A program made the translations under genes and the position numbers. A stretch of DNA of 64,000 nucleotides, taken from contig PBYS01000061.1 of the NCBI GenBank assembly GCA_002729725.1, forward strand, positions 23,138 through 87,137. The letters run 5' to 3'. This document shows positions 1 to 9,367 of this stretch, in pieces. A model generated the notes under the pieces. That model did not search any database and was not told the DNA's origin. It was given only the letters and a program-made list of their open reading frames with translations. Within the stretch, counting starts at the first letter, position 1, and every line of letters begins with the position of its first letter. The stretch comes from Puniceicoccaceae bacterium. GTDB taxonomy: Bacteria; Verrucomicrobiota; Verrucomicrobiia; Opitutales; Coraliomargaritaceae.

Positions 1-615
1 TCAATTCACTTCCGCTGCCAATGGCTGACGGGCGACAACTTGATACACATCGAGCAACCAATCGTGCTTGAAGCCGAAATGCATCCGAATTTACTCAAAA
101 GCGCAGCAACCTTGGAATGCTTTCTGCGACAAAAATTCCCCTCCGTGCAATCCCATGCCACCTTTCACCGCGAGCAAGCTAACTACAGTAACTTCCTCCA
201 ACTTCAGGTCTACTTTTATGCTTGGCTCAAAGAATGGATCGCTCTGATGCAAAACGCGGATGGCAACTGGACATATAATAAATCAGAAGACGAACGGATA
301 CTAAGCGCCTGCCGCATACTGAACCAAAGTCCTCCCATCCAAGGAATCCCCAATAACAAATTAGCCAAAGCCACAGGACTCAGCCGAGTGCAATTAAACC
401 GACTCTTCTCACGAGAACTCGGATTTACGGTCAGCAAATACTGGGACAAGCGTCTGTTACAGCAAGCTCGCAGTTCACTCAAAGGCCCCGACTGCACTGT
501 CAAGGAACTCGCCTATTCGCTCGGGTTCGGTTCCGACTCTCTATTCGTAAATTGGTTTCGAAGGCGCCAAGGGCAAAGCCCCGGGCGCTACCGAAAAAGC
601 CGCCAAAACGATTAA
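1..615 (+). CDS. AraC-family transcriptional regulator, C-terminal part (cut by window edge)
   Basis: The reading frame is open from base 1, so the gene begins upstream of the window; the TTG at 40 is not a convincing start. The visible 204 residues end in a typical AraC/XylS DNA-binding domain. The first helix-turn-helix is around KLAKATGLSRVQLNRLF and the second around VKELAYSLGFGSDSLFVNWF, followed by the usual QSPGRYRKS ending. The part before it would be the end of a cupin-type sugar-sensing domain, but too little is visible to name a ligand. It converges with the PEP-CTERM gene, and the two stop codons overlap by four bases. In this phylum such regulators usually control neighbouring carbohydrate genes; the target here is unknown. 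Confidence 0.85.
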   Translation, partial: SIHFRCQWLTGDNLIHIEQPIVLEAEMHPNLLKSAATLECFLRQKFPSVQSHATFHREQANYSNFLQLQVYFYAWLKEWIALMQNADGNWTYNKSEDERILSACRILNQSPPIQGIPNNKLAKATGLSRVQLNRLFSRELGFTVSKYWDKRLLQQARSSLKGPDCTVKELAYSLGFGSDSLFVNWFRRRQGQSPGRYRKSRQND

Positions 616-1397
616 CACCGACGACGCTGCAAAGCGACGGCTGAAAATCCAAGCAGTCCGGCCACCAGTGCATACGCACTCGGCTCTGGAACTTGAGTTA
701 ATGTCAAATTACTCAAAGTCGCTCCCACAACAGAACGCTCGGTAAATCCGATGTAGCGAAAATCAGGATTGCCACCAAAATCATAATAGAAGTCGGTGGT
801 CGTGCCACCGTCCCGAGAAAACGAAATATTACCGCGTTCTGAAGCACCATCCCACGAACTTAAATCCAAAATAACTGTAAAAGTCTGAACTCCTGATAGA
901 ATTCCAGGATCAGAATTAGAACCTGTCGTCCCAGGCCCTACATAATAATTGTTATTTCCTTCGGGATCATCCGCTCGCAATAAGCTCGTCCCATAACCTT
1001 CCGCATCATCGTAAAACGTCTCGCCTGCAGATATCCCCGTTTTTAAGAAACCAAATGACACCCACTCACCATTTGCATTGCCAGCCGTAATCTCCATCGT
1101 GACTTGCAAAGTAAAAATCCCATTCGCCGTGCCACGCGAATCATTAATATAATCGCCGAGGTCAAGGAAGGCCGCTCCATTCCCACTGCTCGCTGCCAAG
1201 GATCCATCCGCATTGTATTGAGTCGCGGCAACCCAATTCCCTGTGACACCAGTAATGCCCGCATCAAAAACATCAGCGGACGTTCCATTTAAGTTATCCG
1301 TCACTAAACCTTCAAACGATTCAGAAACAATCACGCCTGCACTCATGGAAGCGCACAAGGCTACAAGGGGAAAATATAGCAGATAGGAAGTTTTCAT
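612..1397 (-). CDS. PEP-CTERM sorting-domain protein
   Basis: Secreted protein of 261 residues. It has an N-terminal signal peptide (MKTSYLLYFPLVALCAS), a Gly/Asp/Ser/Thr-rich body that looks all-beta (lectin/laminin-G-like), and a C-terminal PEP-CTERM signal: the motif VPEPS, a hydrophobic helix and a basic end QRRRC. In the known system exosortase cleaves at this motif and the protein is exported, often to the extracellular matrix. The ATG at 1397 is preferred over the one at 1427 because an extended -10 box (1430-1438) would start transcription near 1423, inside the longer reading. The body has no recognised catalytic motif. Binding of a polysaccharide is a guess from the fold and neighbours. 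Confidence 0.8.
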   Translation of the reverse strand: MKTSYLLYFPLVALCASMSAGVIVSESFEGLVTDNLNGTSADVFDAGITGVTGNWVAATQYNADGSLAASSGNGAAFLDLGDYINDSRGTANGIFTLQVTMEITAGNANGEWVSFGFLKTGISAGETFYDDAEGYGTSLLRADDPEGNNNYYVGPGTTGSNSDPGILSGVQTFTVILDLSSWDGASERGNISFSRDGGTTTDFYYDFGGNPDFRYIGFTERSVVGATLSNLTLTQVPEPSAYALVAGLLGFSAVALQRRRC

Positions 1398-1429
1398 AGG
1401 GTATTTAAGTTGAGAGTTCATACGCATTT

Positions 1430-1438
1430 AGTATAGCA
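1430..1438 (-). promoter_or_regulatory. extended -10 promoter for the PEP-CTERM gene
   Basis: On the minus strand the bases read TGCTATACT, an extended -10 (TGN plus TATACT). The -35 region is poor, as is usual for extended -10 promoters. The predicted start of transcription, about 1423, leaves a leader of about 25 bases before the ATG at 1397. Confidence 0.45.
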
Positions 1439-1591
1439 GTTGTAAATTGCTAGATAATTGACAACATTACGAGATAAATCGAGGTCAACGCTCGACCGAA
1501 TTGGCAAGTAATTGACAATGAATATGTTGGAGCAAAAAAAAGGGTTCTTCGCGATTTTTAGTGCTTTAAGGACACCCCCTTTGAAAACAAT

Positions 1592-2435
1592 TCAACCCAT
1601 CTTTTTAGGGTTATCCAACCAAGCCCAATCAGAGAAATCGCTGATGATTCCACAACCGGCGCGCTTGAGTATATCAACGTTGCGTATAGTAATATCGCGC
1701 CACAACTGAGCCTCCATAGACGACCCGACACGAATGCCGTTCCCCCACTTCGTATTCCAGATCACCAAATTATCAGCCACGGCATTTTCTGTTATCATTT
1801 CGCCGTTGGCTTCTGCATCCAGAGCATGCCACCCGAGGCCATCGTCCTCAACACGCAGGAAACTATCACGAACAAGGAAGTTCTTGACCGCGTCAATATC
1901 GACACCGTCAGTGTTCATACCCACACCAAAAAAGTTAACGTGTGCGACCTCCGCATTGATCGTATTCAGGAACAAGCTCTGCCACCAGGTATCAAAGCTT
2001 CGCATGCTGATACCCTCGACCAATACATCCTCACAGTCGTCGAACAAAATACCGTGTTTTTTCGATACGCTCCACTTCAATACCGTGTCGATCAGGCTTT
2101 AAGGTAAACGAGTCAAAATCACTCGCCAGCACGACATCGATACGCACCGGCGTCGTGCCCATAGTAAACATCGCGACATCGAAATCGTATGGCTCGTCTT
2201 TCACCTCAATTTCATGCCCTCCCGCATTGACGAGATAGCGTGAGCTTTGCGGCGCATCCAATAAGCCCGGAACCGGATGTACGTTCGGATCCGTCGAAAG
2301 CTGGATATCCTCAGCGGACACGCCCCCCGAGAAACCACAAGTAAACAAAGTAAGGAGCATATATCGTAATATAAGCGCGGTGAAGATTGGCCTTCTTGTA
2401 TTCGAAGGCTCTGAAGTCGGATTATTCAGGTACAT
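1592..2435 (-). pseudogene. broken GH28-like right-handed beta-helix glycosidase
   Basis: Two reading frames together give parts of one protein. The upstream piece (2435 to 2031) has a signal peptide ending near VSA and the small beta domain that precedes the helix in this family. The downstream piece (2080 to 1592, continued upstream in frame as LIDTVLKWSVSKKHGILF) has beta-helix turns and the motif NTDGVDIDAVKNFLVRDSF followed by EDDGLGWHA, which resembles the NTDG...DD core of polygalacturonases (GH28). They are in different frames, and a stop codon lies just before the second frame, so a simple slip does not restore the gene; part of the middle seems lost. The total of about 280 residues is well below the usual 450 or more. 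The start overlaps the end of the secreted protein upstream, so it was probably once translated in that operon. Confidence 0.65.
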
Positions 2436-3132
2436 ATTCGGAAAAGCGGCGAACGTCGATCGGGCTGACGGAGTCTTTGCTGTTTAAGACGAAAATATTG
2501 ACGCGCTTGTTGACGTAGTGACTCCAAATGGAGCTATAGCCCAGCTCCCATTGCCCCTCCTCTTCCTGTGCGAATTTGACCTCAATACTGGTCTTTTCCT
2601 GCAAAGGTAGCGTGATCACTTTTTTGCCGTGATAATCGAGTTTGAAGATTTCATCCCCCATCTTACCGGACACGGGGAAGTCACTCAGGTTAAAAATTTG
2701 ATAGCTCCCACGGGGGAAAGACGACTTGTCACGCGGAATCGCGATCACATTGTAGCGTTCAGCCTCGACCTGCTTATTCCGCATAAAAATGAGCAGCACT
2801 TCACTTGCCTTATTGGGCAGATTGACATTGGCCACAGGCGTGCGCAATGGCGCGTCCTCGCCGGGAACGCTTGTTTCCCTGAAAAAGGTCAACTGCGCAG
2901 GACCGGAGTAGTGAAAAGGTACCGATAGAGCTCTGGAATAGATATCGGTAGTCTCGACCTCATGATCCGACACATACCCGAGATCCTCAACGACTCCCTT
3001 GTCCCAACTGAGCGTCGTCAAATCGAGCGAGACGAAATCTTCAGGTGTTTCCTGAGCCTGCAAACTGAGCGTGAGCACAATGACAGGAAGAATGAGAATA
3101 TATCGAAGACTGCACATAAATCTAAGGCTCAT
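2422..3132 (-). CDS. secreted protein of unknown function, paired with Verru_Chthon A
   Basis: 236 residues with an N-terminal signal peptide (hydrophobic segment LRYILILPVIVLTLSLQAQ). The rest is soluble and predicted mostly beta, with no motif I recognise. It starts six bases after the end of the Verru_Chthon cassette protein A gene, so the two are almost certainly co-transcribed and probably work together in the same envelope or secretion apparatus. That role is inferred from position only. Its stop codon overlaps the start of the broken GH28-like gene downstream. Confidence 0.7.
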   Translation of the reverse strand: MSLRFMCSLRYILILPVIVLTLSLQAQETPEDFVSLDLTTLSWDKGVVEDLGYVSDHEVETTDIYSRALSVPFHYSGPAQLTFFRETSVPGEDAPLRTPVANVNLPNKASEVLLIFMRNKQVEAERYNVIAIPRDKSSFPRGSYQIFNLSDFPVSGKMGDEIFKLDYHGKKVITLPLQEKTSIEVKFAQEEEGQWELGYSSIWSHYVNKRVNIFVLNSKDSVSPIDVRRFSEYVPE

Positions 3133-3138
3133 TGCGTT

Positions 3139-6100
3139 TTAAATCTCGTCGGCACTCAGCCACCGGAATTTAACGATTTCGAAGCGCCGCCCAAAATCAC
3201 CGGATGGATTGTTTCGATTGGCACTGTCATTAATATTCCCTTCCACCGGATCGGGCAGTCTTTGCACGACTGCTTCACAATAGGCAGTCGAGACGACCTC
3301 ATTTGTCACCGGGTTGTTGGCGTCCCCGTAAGCTCGTATCACAAAGGTATCCGAACGAGTCGTCAAAATGGGTGCCAGTGCCTGCAAAATATCTCCTTGA
3401 AGTAGGTAGCCGGGAAAAGCAGTCGCCTGATGCCCCGAGAGATCGTCGATCTCATAAGGATTATTCCCCTCGGTCATCTGAACGATCTCAGACGACAGTT
3501 CAGAACCAGTGTCCTGATTAATTTCCCGGTCGATCACCCGTTGCAGAATGCCACTCCGCTGGGCTTCGTCAGGACCATCGAGGTCTCGATTCACAAAATC
3601 CGCCATTGTCCCAAAGGGCCGACCGCGTGCCTTCAATTCGTCCACAATACCGACTGCCAGATCGTTGATCTGATCTTCACTCAACTCATGTAATCCCCGC
3701 CAAAAGTTGGCATGGGTGTCGCTATCATCGTTTTTGTAGGCTCCTCCGTATGGAGAACTGAGCCGGCTGAAAAAGATATCCATATCGATGCCTGTACCTT
3801 CATTGCTGACCGGGTCATACACAGGCACTTCCAAATCGTGCATCGAACTGAGCACAGCTTTCCATGCATTGACAGAAGTGGAATTCACATTGAAAGGCCC
3901 ATTGATGCGCATGTACGAAGCGAGTGCATGGTAGTCGTCGCGATCTACTTTGGCCGCTTCAATAAACTCATCCGCACCGTCCTCAAAAAGATAGCGCTTA
4001 CTACGGTAGAGTTGCGCCTCAATTTCATTCTGCAAGTCAGTGCCACTCAGGTTCGAATCGATTGAGGAGAAGAAATAACTATCCCATAGTTTTTCGTTCA
4101 CCAGATAAGAGAGGTCATAGACATCCAAATCAGTAATCCCGGCAAAATTCGAGTTAAGGGTCGAATCCAGTGGAATCCTTGGGTTGGCGTAGGAATTCCC
4201 GATGATAAAGCTCGGGTCGCTACTGTAGCGCCCCAGATTGGCATGTTGCAGTGCACCTAATGAAAGCAAGGGCTCACGCGGCACATCAAAAATCGGAAAA
4301 TAAACCAGATCGGCATTGCCCGTGCCCACCGTGCTGCCCCAGTAGCCATTATAGCGGTCTTCGTTGGTATGGACTTCGAAATCGGTTTCGCTATCATCCA
4401 AAAGACCGTGGTCATCCTGATACTCGAAACCGGCCATCATGGTGTTGCCATCGCCATCTTCCGAACCGTCCCACCTCGGAGAGCCGACCAGCGGCCGAAG
4501 ATTGCTATCAATCCCCAGGCGTAAACCATAGGCGCTTCGCGTGGTCTGCATATTGAATTCCCAGGTCGCCACAGACTCGCCATCGGTTAAGGTACTCGCA
4601 TCGCGTGCCGGTGTTGGGATGTCGAACTCAGCGGCAGTGTTGCCCGACCCCGATTGCCAGAGTGCTTGTATGCGCTGGAGCGAACGAAAATTCCAACTCC
4701 ATAATAGCGGCTGATTGGCATCGTGTGAGTGCCGGAGATCCAAAAAGACATCATTCCCGAGACTGATCTTATTGATGCGAACCGGCACATCACCGTCAAA
4801 CTTCCCCAAGCCTCCCTTTGTGCTAAGGTTGACATACAAGGCCTGACCGGAATGCGTATTCTGTAACCACTGAACTCGCAGTTGATCCTCCAGTTCTTTC
4901 TCCTCGGGCCGCACAATGGGCATAAACAAACGCGTTTCTCCAGGCATAAAAGCGGTGTAGTTCGTTCCGTCGCCTTCGGTTTTCCGCTTGGTATTTAAGA
5001 CAAATCCAAAGAAATCAAAGCCGCTGGAACCACGCATATCACTCAGCTTTCTCGTGTAGACACTGCTCCCCACTTGGATTTCAAACGTGGGATCGAATCT
5101 GCAGTAAATCGCATAAACACGATCATTGAGCGCAACATTGTAAGGATTATAGAGCCCAAAACCAGGCACCATATCGATGAGAATATTATACTTCCCAACT
5201 TCAGTCGAACTGGGCAACGTCCGGATATTGAAGGCCAGTCGCATTCTGGAAATCACCGGATGAAGCACATTCTCGTGCTGGTAGTAGTCGAGGCATTCGG
5301 TCGGATTCCCATCCACAGTATCGGTAATCGTGCCGTGGGCATAGGGATTGAAAGCGGTTCGCAGCGATGTCTTTAAAGAATTACCGGGAGTCAGAATGTC
5401 GACACTGCCATCAACCACACGCTCATGCAGTCGATAATAGCTGCGAAGAATATCCCAGTTTGGGCCAGTCAATCCCGTGCTGGGATCCTCCAGGTGATCG
5501 ATGAAAAAACGGCGGGGATCCTGTTCGAGATTACCAAACTCCAGCTCGTAAACTCCGTCATCTTCAAAGGCCAGACTTAGGTCTTTTTTAAAGCCACCGT
5601 TCTGACTATCGGTAAGTAGACCGAAGCTTTGAGTCGTTAAATCGTGGAAGTAATCCTTATCGAGGCCTGCGGCTTCGGCGAGTAGCACAAGGTCACATAA
5701 GGAGTTGGCATTCGAGGTTTTGGTATCACCCTCCAGATCCTGAGCAGAAAAGGCTGCATTCAACTGATTGATACCGTGCTGATACGACAGTGTGGTTGGC
5801 GAACCAGTCTGGCTGTCTGTGGCGGTATTCTCCTCGGATGCGATATTGAACTTAGCCTTCACCCCCTCATCAGCGACCCAAAAGCCGAACCGCCCCGAGG
5901 AAGCGTCACCAGAGGCTGCGATCGCCTCAGTCTGCACTTTGATGCGCTCGAGTGGATTGCTCACAGACTCCTTAACGAGCCATACCGTATTCGTTTGATC
6001 CGAAGGATCGCTCAAGTTGCTCGATGGGGTTAGGTAATTGGCATCATTAACAGCTAAACCCTGATTGCCGCTGACGATCCAACGGGCCGATTCTGTCGTA

Positions 6101-6423
6101 GCGGACGCATCCCACACACCGGTCCAATACGGGTGGTTGAGCGTTGAATCAGACGTAATCTCCGCCCGGGCTGTTGTGATTTGATCCTTTCCCGCATACT
6201 TCTGCAACTCACCGACAGCGACCATAAGACTGAGTCGCGCATTCAGTCGTGCTTGCATAGAGGCACGCGCCGTTTCCGCACTACTGCTTTCGACCGAAAC
6301 GAGCGTTGTCAGGCTCAGCAATAACAGCAGGATAAAAGCCATCAGGCTCAGCGCAATGACGAGCGCGAAACCACCCTCTTTGCGAGCGGTTCCAGATGCT
6401 ATGGCCTGAGGGGAAATGAACAT
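3139..6423 (-). CDS. Verru_Chthon cassette protein A (prepilin-like giant protein)
   Basis: 1094 residues. The N-terminus has a class III-like prepilin signal: a short basic leader, then GGFALVIALSLMAFILLLLL, as in pseudopilins of type II secretion and type IV pili. The following residues (SSSAETARASMQARLNARLSLMVAVGELQKYAG) are the hallmark opening of the Verru_Chthon A family (TIGR02600 as I remember it), found only in Verrucomicrobiota and relatives and usually 1000-1300 residues long. The large C-terminal part would be outside the inner membrane after assembly. Function is unknown in the family. Cassette proteins B, C and D often accompany it, but none is visible here; the only partner is the secreted protein six bases downstream. 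Confidence 0.75.
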   Translation of the reverse strand: MFISPQAIASGTARKEGGFALVIALSLMAFILLLLLSLTTLVSVESSSAETARASMQARLNARLSLMVAVGELQKYAGKDQITTARAEITSDSTLNHPYWTGVWDASATTESARWIVSGNQGLAVNDANYLTPSSNLSDPSDQTNTVWLVKESVSNPLERIKVQTEAIAASGDASSGRFGFWVADEGVKAKFNIASEENTATDSQTGSPTTLSYQHGINQLNAAFSAQDLEGDTKTSNANSLCDLVLLAEAAGLDKDYFHDLTTQSFGLLTDSQNGGFKKDLSLAFEDDGVYELEFGNLEQDPRRFFIDHLEDPSTGLTGPNWDILRSYYRLHERVVDGSVDILTPGNSLKTSLRTAFNPYAHGTITDTVDGNPTECLDYYQHENVLHPVISRMRLAFNIRTLPSSTEVGKYNILIDMVPGFGLYNPYNVALNDRVYAIYCRFDPTFEIQVGSSVYTRKLSDMRGSSGFDFFGFVLNTKRKTEGDGTNYTAFMPGETRLFMPIVRPEEKELEDQLRVQWLQNTHSGQALYVNLSTKGGLGKFDGDVPVRINKISLGNDVFLDLRHSHDANQPLLWSWNFRSLQRIQALWQSGSGNTAAEFDIPTPARDASTLTDGESVATWEFNMQTTRSAYGLRLGIDSNLRPLVGSPRWDGSEDGDGNTMMAGFEYQDDHGLLDDSETDFEVHTNEDRYNGYWGSTVGTGNADLVYFPIFDVPREPLLSLGALQHANLGRYSSDPSFIIGNSYANPRIPLDSTLNSNFAGITDLDVYDLSYLVNEKLWDSYFFSSIDSNLSGTDLQNEIEAQLYRSKRYLFEDGADEFIEAAKVDRDDYHALASYMRINGPFNVNSTSVNAWKAVLSSMHDLEVPVYDPVSNEGTGIDMDIFFSRLSSPYGGAYKNDDSDTHANFWRGLHELSEDQINDLAVGIVDELKARGRPFGTMADFVNRDLDGPDEAQRSGILQRVIDREINQDTGSELSSEIVQMTEGNNPYEIDDLSGHQATAFPGYLLQGDILQALAPILTTRSDTFVIRAYGDANNPVTNEVVSTAYCEAVVQRLPDPVEGNINDSANRNNPSGDFGRRFEIVKFRWLSADEI

Positions 6424-6521
6424 GGGGACATCGGGGAATTTAGAACTGAACTTCGAATGACGATGGGTAATAGATTATGTATAATTCCTCCGCAATCGCT
6501 AGCTCTCATTTCATCGATCAA

Positions 6522-9218
6522 CTATTCTTTGACCAATTCGTAAACCATCCGGGGCTCGGATCCGTCAGGTGCTGTGTTCAAGGTGAAATGATAGCTGCCG
6601 TCACTGTATGTGGTCGGCACGAGGCCCAACCGATTCCCGGACATATCCACCGCATAAAGCGCCATACCCTCGTTTGTGTTCTCGAGCGAAACCTCAACGC
6701 TACCCCGACGGATCAGGTGCGGCAATTCCCCCCAACCTTCCATCAGCTGCAACTGATCGTTCTGGAAATGCATTTTGGTGTTACGCACATCAGTCAGGTG
6801 CATCAGAAGCACGCGCTGGCTTTCAGACAAGGCAAGGTCATCCATCGACGATGCGCTCACATTGCAGAATACGGAGGGGGCATTGGCCGAAAGCGCTTCG
6901 CCGCTGGCCTCGTTCCCTTCATGCAGGACCAGAGACTCACTGCGCTCAGTAACCACTTTCACCTCCCCTTTCAACACATTGAGTTGAATCTCAGAAGTCT
7001 CGCTGGTCACCACATTGTCGGCAGTCCCAAACTTTTCGGCCGCATCCTCGAAGGATATCCATGGAGTTGTCGGCTCATCATATCCTTCCGGCTGGCGGAT
7101 GCCGGAAGCGGCCTCAAAAGTTCCGGGCAGGCCTTCTTCTTTGTCAAAGGCCCAGGTACCAATCTGGACAGCAAGCCCGAGACGGCTGAATTTCTCGGAG
7201 AAAGACCACCAGTTCGTCAGCACTTCGTCCATGTCCACCGGATAGACCACACGACTTGTGGCGGGTGCCACATCCCCCCGGGCGTAAAGCAAGGCCACCT
7301 GCCGTTCCCCCATCATACTAATGGGATCGGTGGCCATATCGAATCCGCGAATCGCGTGCGCGGTGGTTCCTTTTTCGACACCCTGCGCCCAGGCGAATCG
7401 GTAGAGGCCATCCCAGTCCTGCAGCGCGCTGTAGGCACCCATTAAGGTTCCCCCCTCTGCACGATAGATATTGGGCGGACAGTAGTGGTATTCGGTTACG
7501 GTAAAGGGACGCCCGAAGATGCGGCTCGGCATAATCTTGCGAGGCACTTCAGCGAAGTCCTGAGTCACGCTTTGTTGCTTGTAGGCATGTGGCAAACGCC
7601 AACTGTTCACCGGAAACGAGGGGTGATCGCCGTACTGGTGATTGTCGACGAAATCGAACTGGCTGCGGAAGAAGACCTGGTGGCGGTCCGCAATAAAGTT
7701 GGATCCCGTGACCAGCAGGTGCGGGCTGATCCCCTTAATGAAGCTTTCCAACTGGCGATTGGACTTCGCCTTGATGTCCTGAAGAAAAGCGTAGTATTGG
7801 CTCGTGCGCGCCTTACCTTCCAACTCAACTTCACCCCTTTCTTCGAGATAGTCTTTGAACGCCTGCTTATAAAGATCCTTCACTTGTTGACCGGATGCGT
7901 GGCTGACGAAGTTAATCGTATCTTCGTTCAGAGGGCAGACAGAGAAGAAGGCCGGATCATCTTTCCATGCAATCCCGGTGTAGGGATTCACATGGTAGAG
8001 GAGTCGCTCAACCATGCCACTCCAAGCATCGAAAGCAGAAGGAAGGATCGGCACCAAGGCCTTAATCTCTGTCTTCACCTTACCGTCCATTTCGGGAATC
8101 ATCCCGGGCGAGAAGTCGCGAAATGTGTAGAGGTCGATCGTTACATACATGCCGGCCTTCTTCATGGCCGCGAACATGTAATCCAGGCGATCCAACTTCT
8201 CAGCATTGAGCTCGATCCCCGTGGTATCCCCATTTCCTTCAGTCAACATGCCATCATAGTGATGGAAGCGCACACTGTTATACCCCATTCTGCGGAAACG
8301 CTCGGCCATGCGGTCGGCCTCCTCCTTCGTCAGGAAGTTCGCCGAAAAGCAGAGGTTGGCCCCGAGCAAACGGATGCGCTTCGCCGGATTCTCCGAAAAG
8401 CCGAAATGGCCGTTTTCGTTCACGATGATGGGGCCGTATTTTCCGGCGGGAGCTTCCAAGCCGGCGGAAAGATCAAGAATACTCCCGGGAACCACATCAA
8501 CACTGTGGGTAAAAGGACGCCATTGATCATTCGCCTCCATCACCACCGTAGTCGAGGGAGAGGCCGTGTAACGCATTCTGAGATCCAGTCCGGCCTGACG
8601 GCTGGTATCTTCACCGGACAGCATGACCCGTAGCTCGAGATTTTTATGACCGAATTCCCGTCCGTCCTGTATGAGCAGTCTGGCAGCCTTGCCAAAGCTG
8701 AGGTGCAACCAGGAATCACCGATCGGCAGGGAGACTTGAGTCCCCTTCCAAGGTGCCTTGACATTCAATTTGTCAAAGACCCGGGGCAAGGGTACCTCCC
8801 TCTCATCGACCCGTAGCGTTTTCCCGGCAAACATATGCACTGGAAGGGATACGGATAGAGCAATCTGCTTGGTCGCCACCCCCGACTCACTGCTTAAGTC
8901 ATAGGAGATCGACAAGGCCTCGCCGCCCGCTTCTTCTTTAATGACTTCTTTGACTTGGTAATCGCCTCCCGAAGTGTGCCAGAGCGCCTCGATGTGACGG
9001 GCTCCGTTTTGCATGCTGTCCGACAGCGACTCCATCTTGGTGCCATAGTTGGTGCAACTCCAGCCCGGACCGAAGTGAATCAGCTCGACCTGCACACCAG
9101 CCACGTTCACCTGGCCTTTTTGATTAACGCGAAACACCTCGGTTTCAGCATGGGCAAGCAGACTCGCACTCAAGGAGAGAAGAAGGCTTAGACCTAACTT
9201 TCGGGAAAATATCATCAT
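6522..9218 (-). CDS. large secreted glycoside hydrolase, clan GH-A (GH5-like)
   Basis: 898 residues. A signal peptide (LSLLLSLSASLLAHAE) is followed by a beta-rich domain of about 250 residues, then a (beta/alpha)8 barrel. The barrel begins with RIRLLGANLCFSANFLTKEEADRMAERF and FRRMGYNSVRFHHYDG. A likely acid/base glutamate is in FFSVCPLNED (Asn-Glu) and a likely nucleophile in FTVTEYHY, the spacing expected of clan GH-A. The C-terminal 200 residues are again beta-rich. It probably releases sugars from a beta-linked polysaccharide outside the cytoplasm. A mannan or glucomannan substrate would fit the GH130 gene nearby, but the subfamily cannot be fixed by eye. It lies 98 bases upstream of the Verru_Chthon A gene on the same strand. 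Confidence 0.7.
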   Translation of the reverse strand: MMIFSRKLGLSLLLSLSASLLAHAETEVFRVNQKGQVNVAGVQVELIHFGPGWSCTNYGTKMESLSDSMQNGARHIEALWHTSGGDYQVKEVIKEEAGGEALSISYDLSSESGVATKQIALSVSLPVHMFAGKTLRVDEREVPLPRVFDKLNVKAPWKGTQVSLPIGDSWLHLSFGKAARLLIQDGREFGHKNLELRVMLSGEDTSRQAGLDLRMRYTASPSTTVVMEANDQWRPFTHSVDVVPGSILDLSAGLEAPAGKYGPIIVNENGHFGFSENPAKRIRLLGANLCFSANFLTKEEADRMAERFRRMGYNSVRFHHYDGMLTEGNGDTTGIELNAEKLDRLDYMFAAMKKAGMYVTIDLYTFRDFSPGMIPEMDGKVKTEIKALVPILPSAFDAWSGMVERLLYHVNPYTGIAWKDDPAFFSVCPLNEDTINFVSHASGQQVKDLYKQAFKDYLEERGEVELEGKARTSQYYAFLQDIKAKSNRQLESFIKGISPHLLVTGSNFIADRHQVFFRSQFDFVDNHQYGDHPSFPVNSWRLPHAYKQQSVTQDFAEVPRKIMPSRIFGRPFTVTEYHYCPPNIYRAEGGTLMGAYSALQDWDGLYRFAWAQGVEKGTTAHAIRGFDMATDPISMMGERQVALLYARGDVAPATSRVVYPVDMDEVLTNWWSFSEKFSRLGLAVQIGTWAFDKEEGLPGTFEAASGIRQPEGYDEPTTPWISFEDAAEKFGTADNVVTSETSEIQLNVLKGEVKVVTERSESLVLHEGNEASGEALSANAPSVFCNVSASSMDDLALSESQRVLLMHLTDVRNTKMHFQNDQLQLMEGWGELPHLIRRGSVEVSLENTNEGMALYAVDMSGNRLGLVPTTYSDGSYHFTLNTAPDGSEPRMVYELVKE

Positions 9219-9367
9219 AAATAGTCTTTGCGTATTGGTTCCGACGCAAGGAACCCTGCCGGAGCCAGCATCCCTTGAGGACCTGACTCCAGTATTGAGA
9301 ATGTTGAGCCCAAACTCGACTTAAAATATTGAGCTCAGTTGCTCCGGATTTCAAATCCGGCAGCGGA

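Noticed and set aside
4251..5376. ORFs opposite the Verru_Chthon A gene
   Set aside because: Short, of odd composition and fully antisense to a recognised coding sequence.
6477..8633. Long open frames on the plus strand opposite the glycosidase (322 and 382 codons)
   Set aside because: They are antisense shadows of a gene with signal peptide and catalytic motifs; their own translations show no family features.
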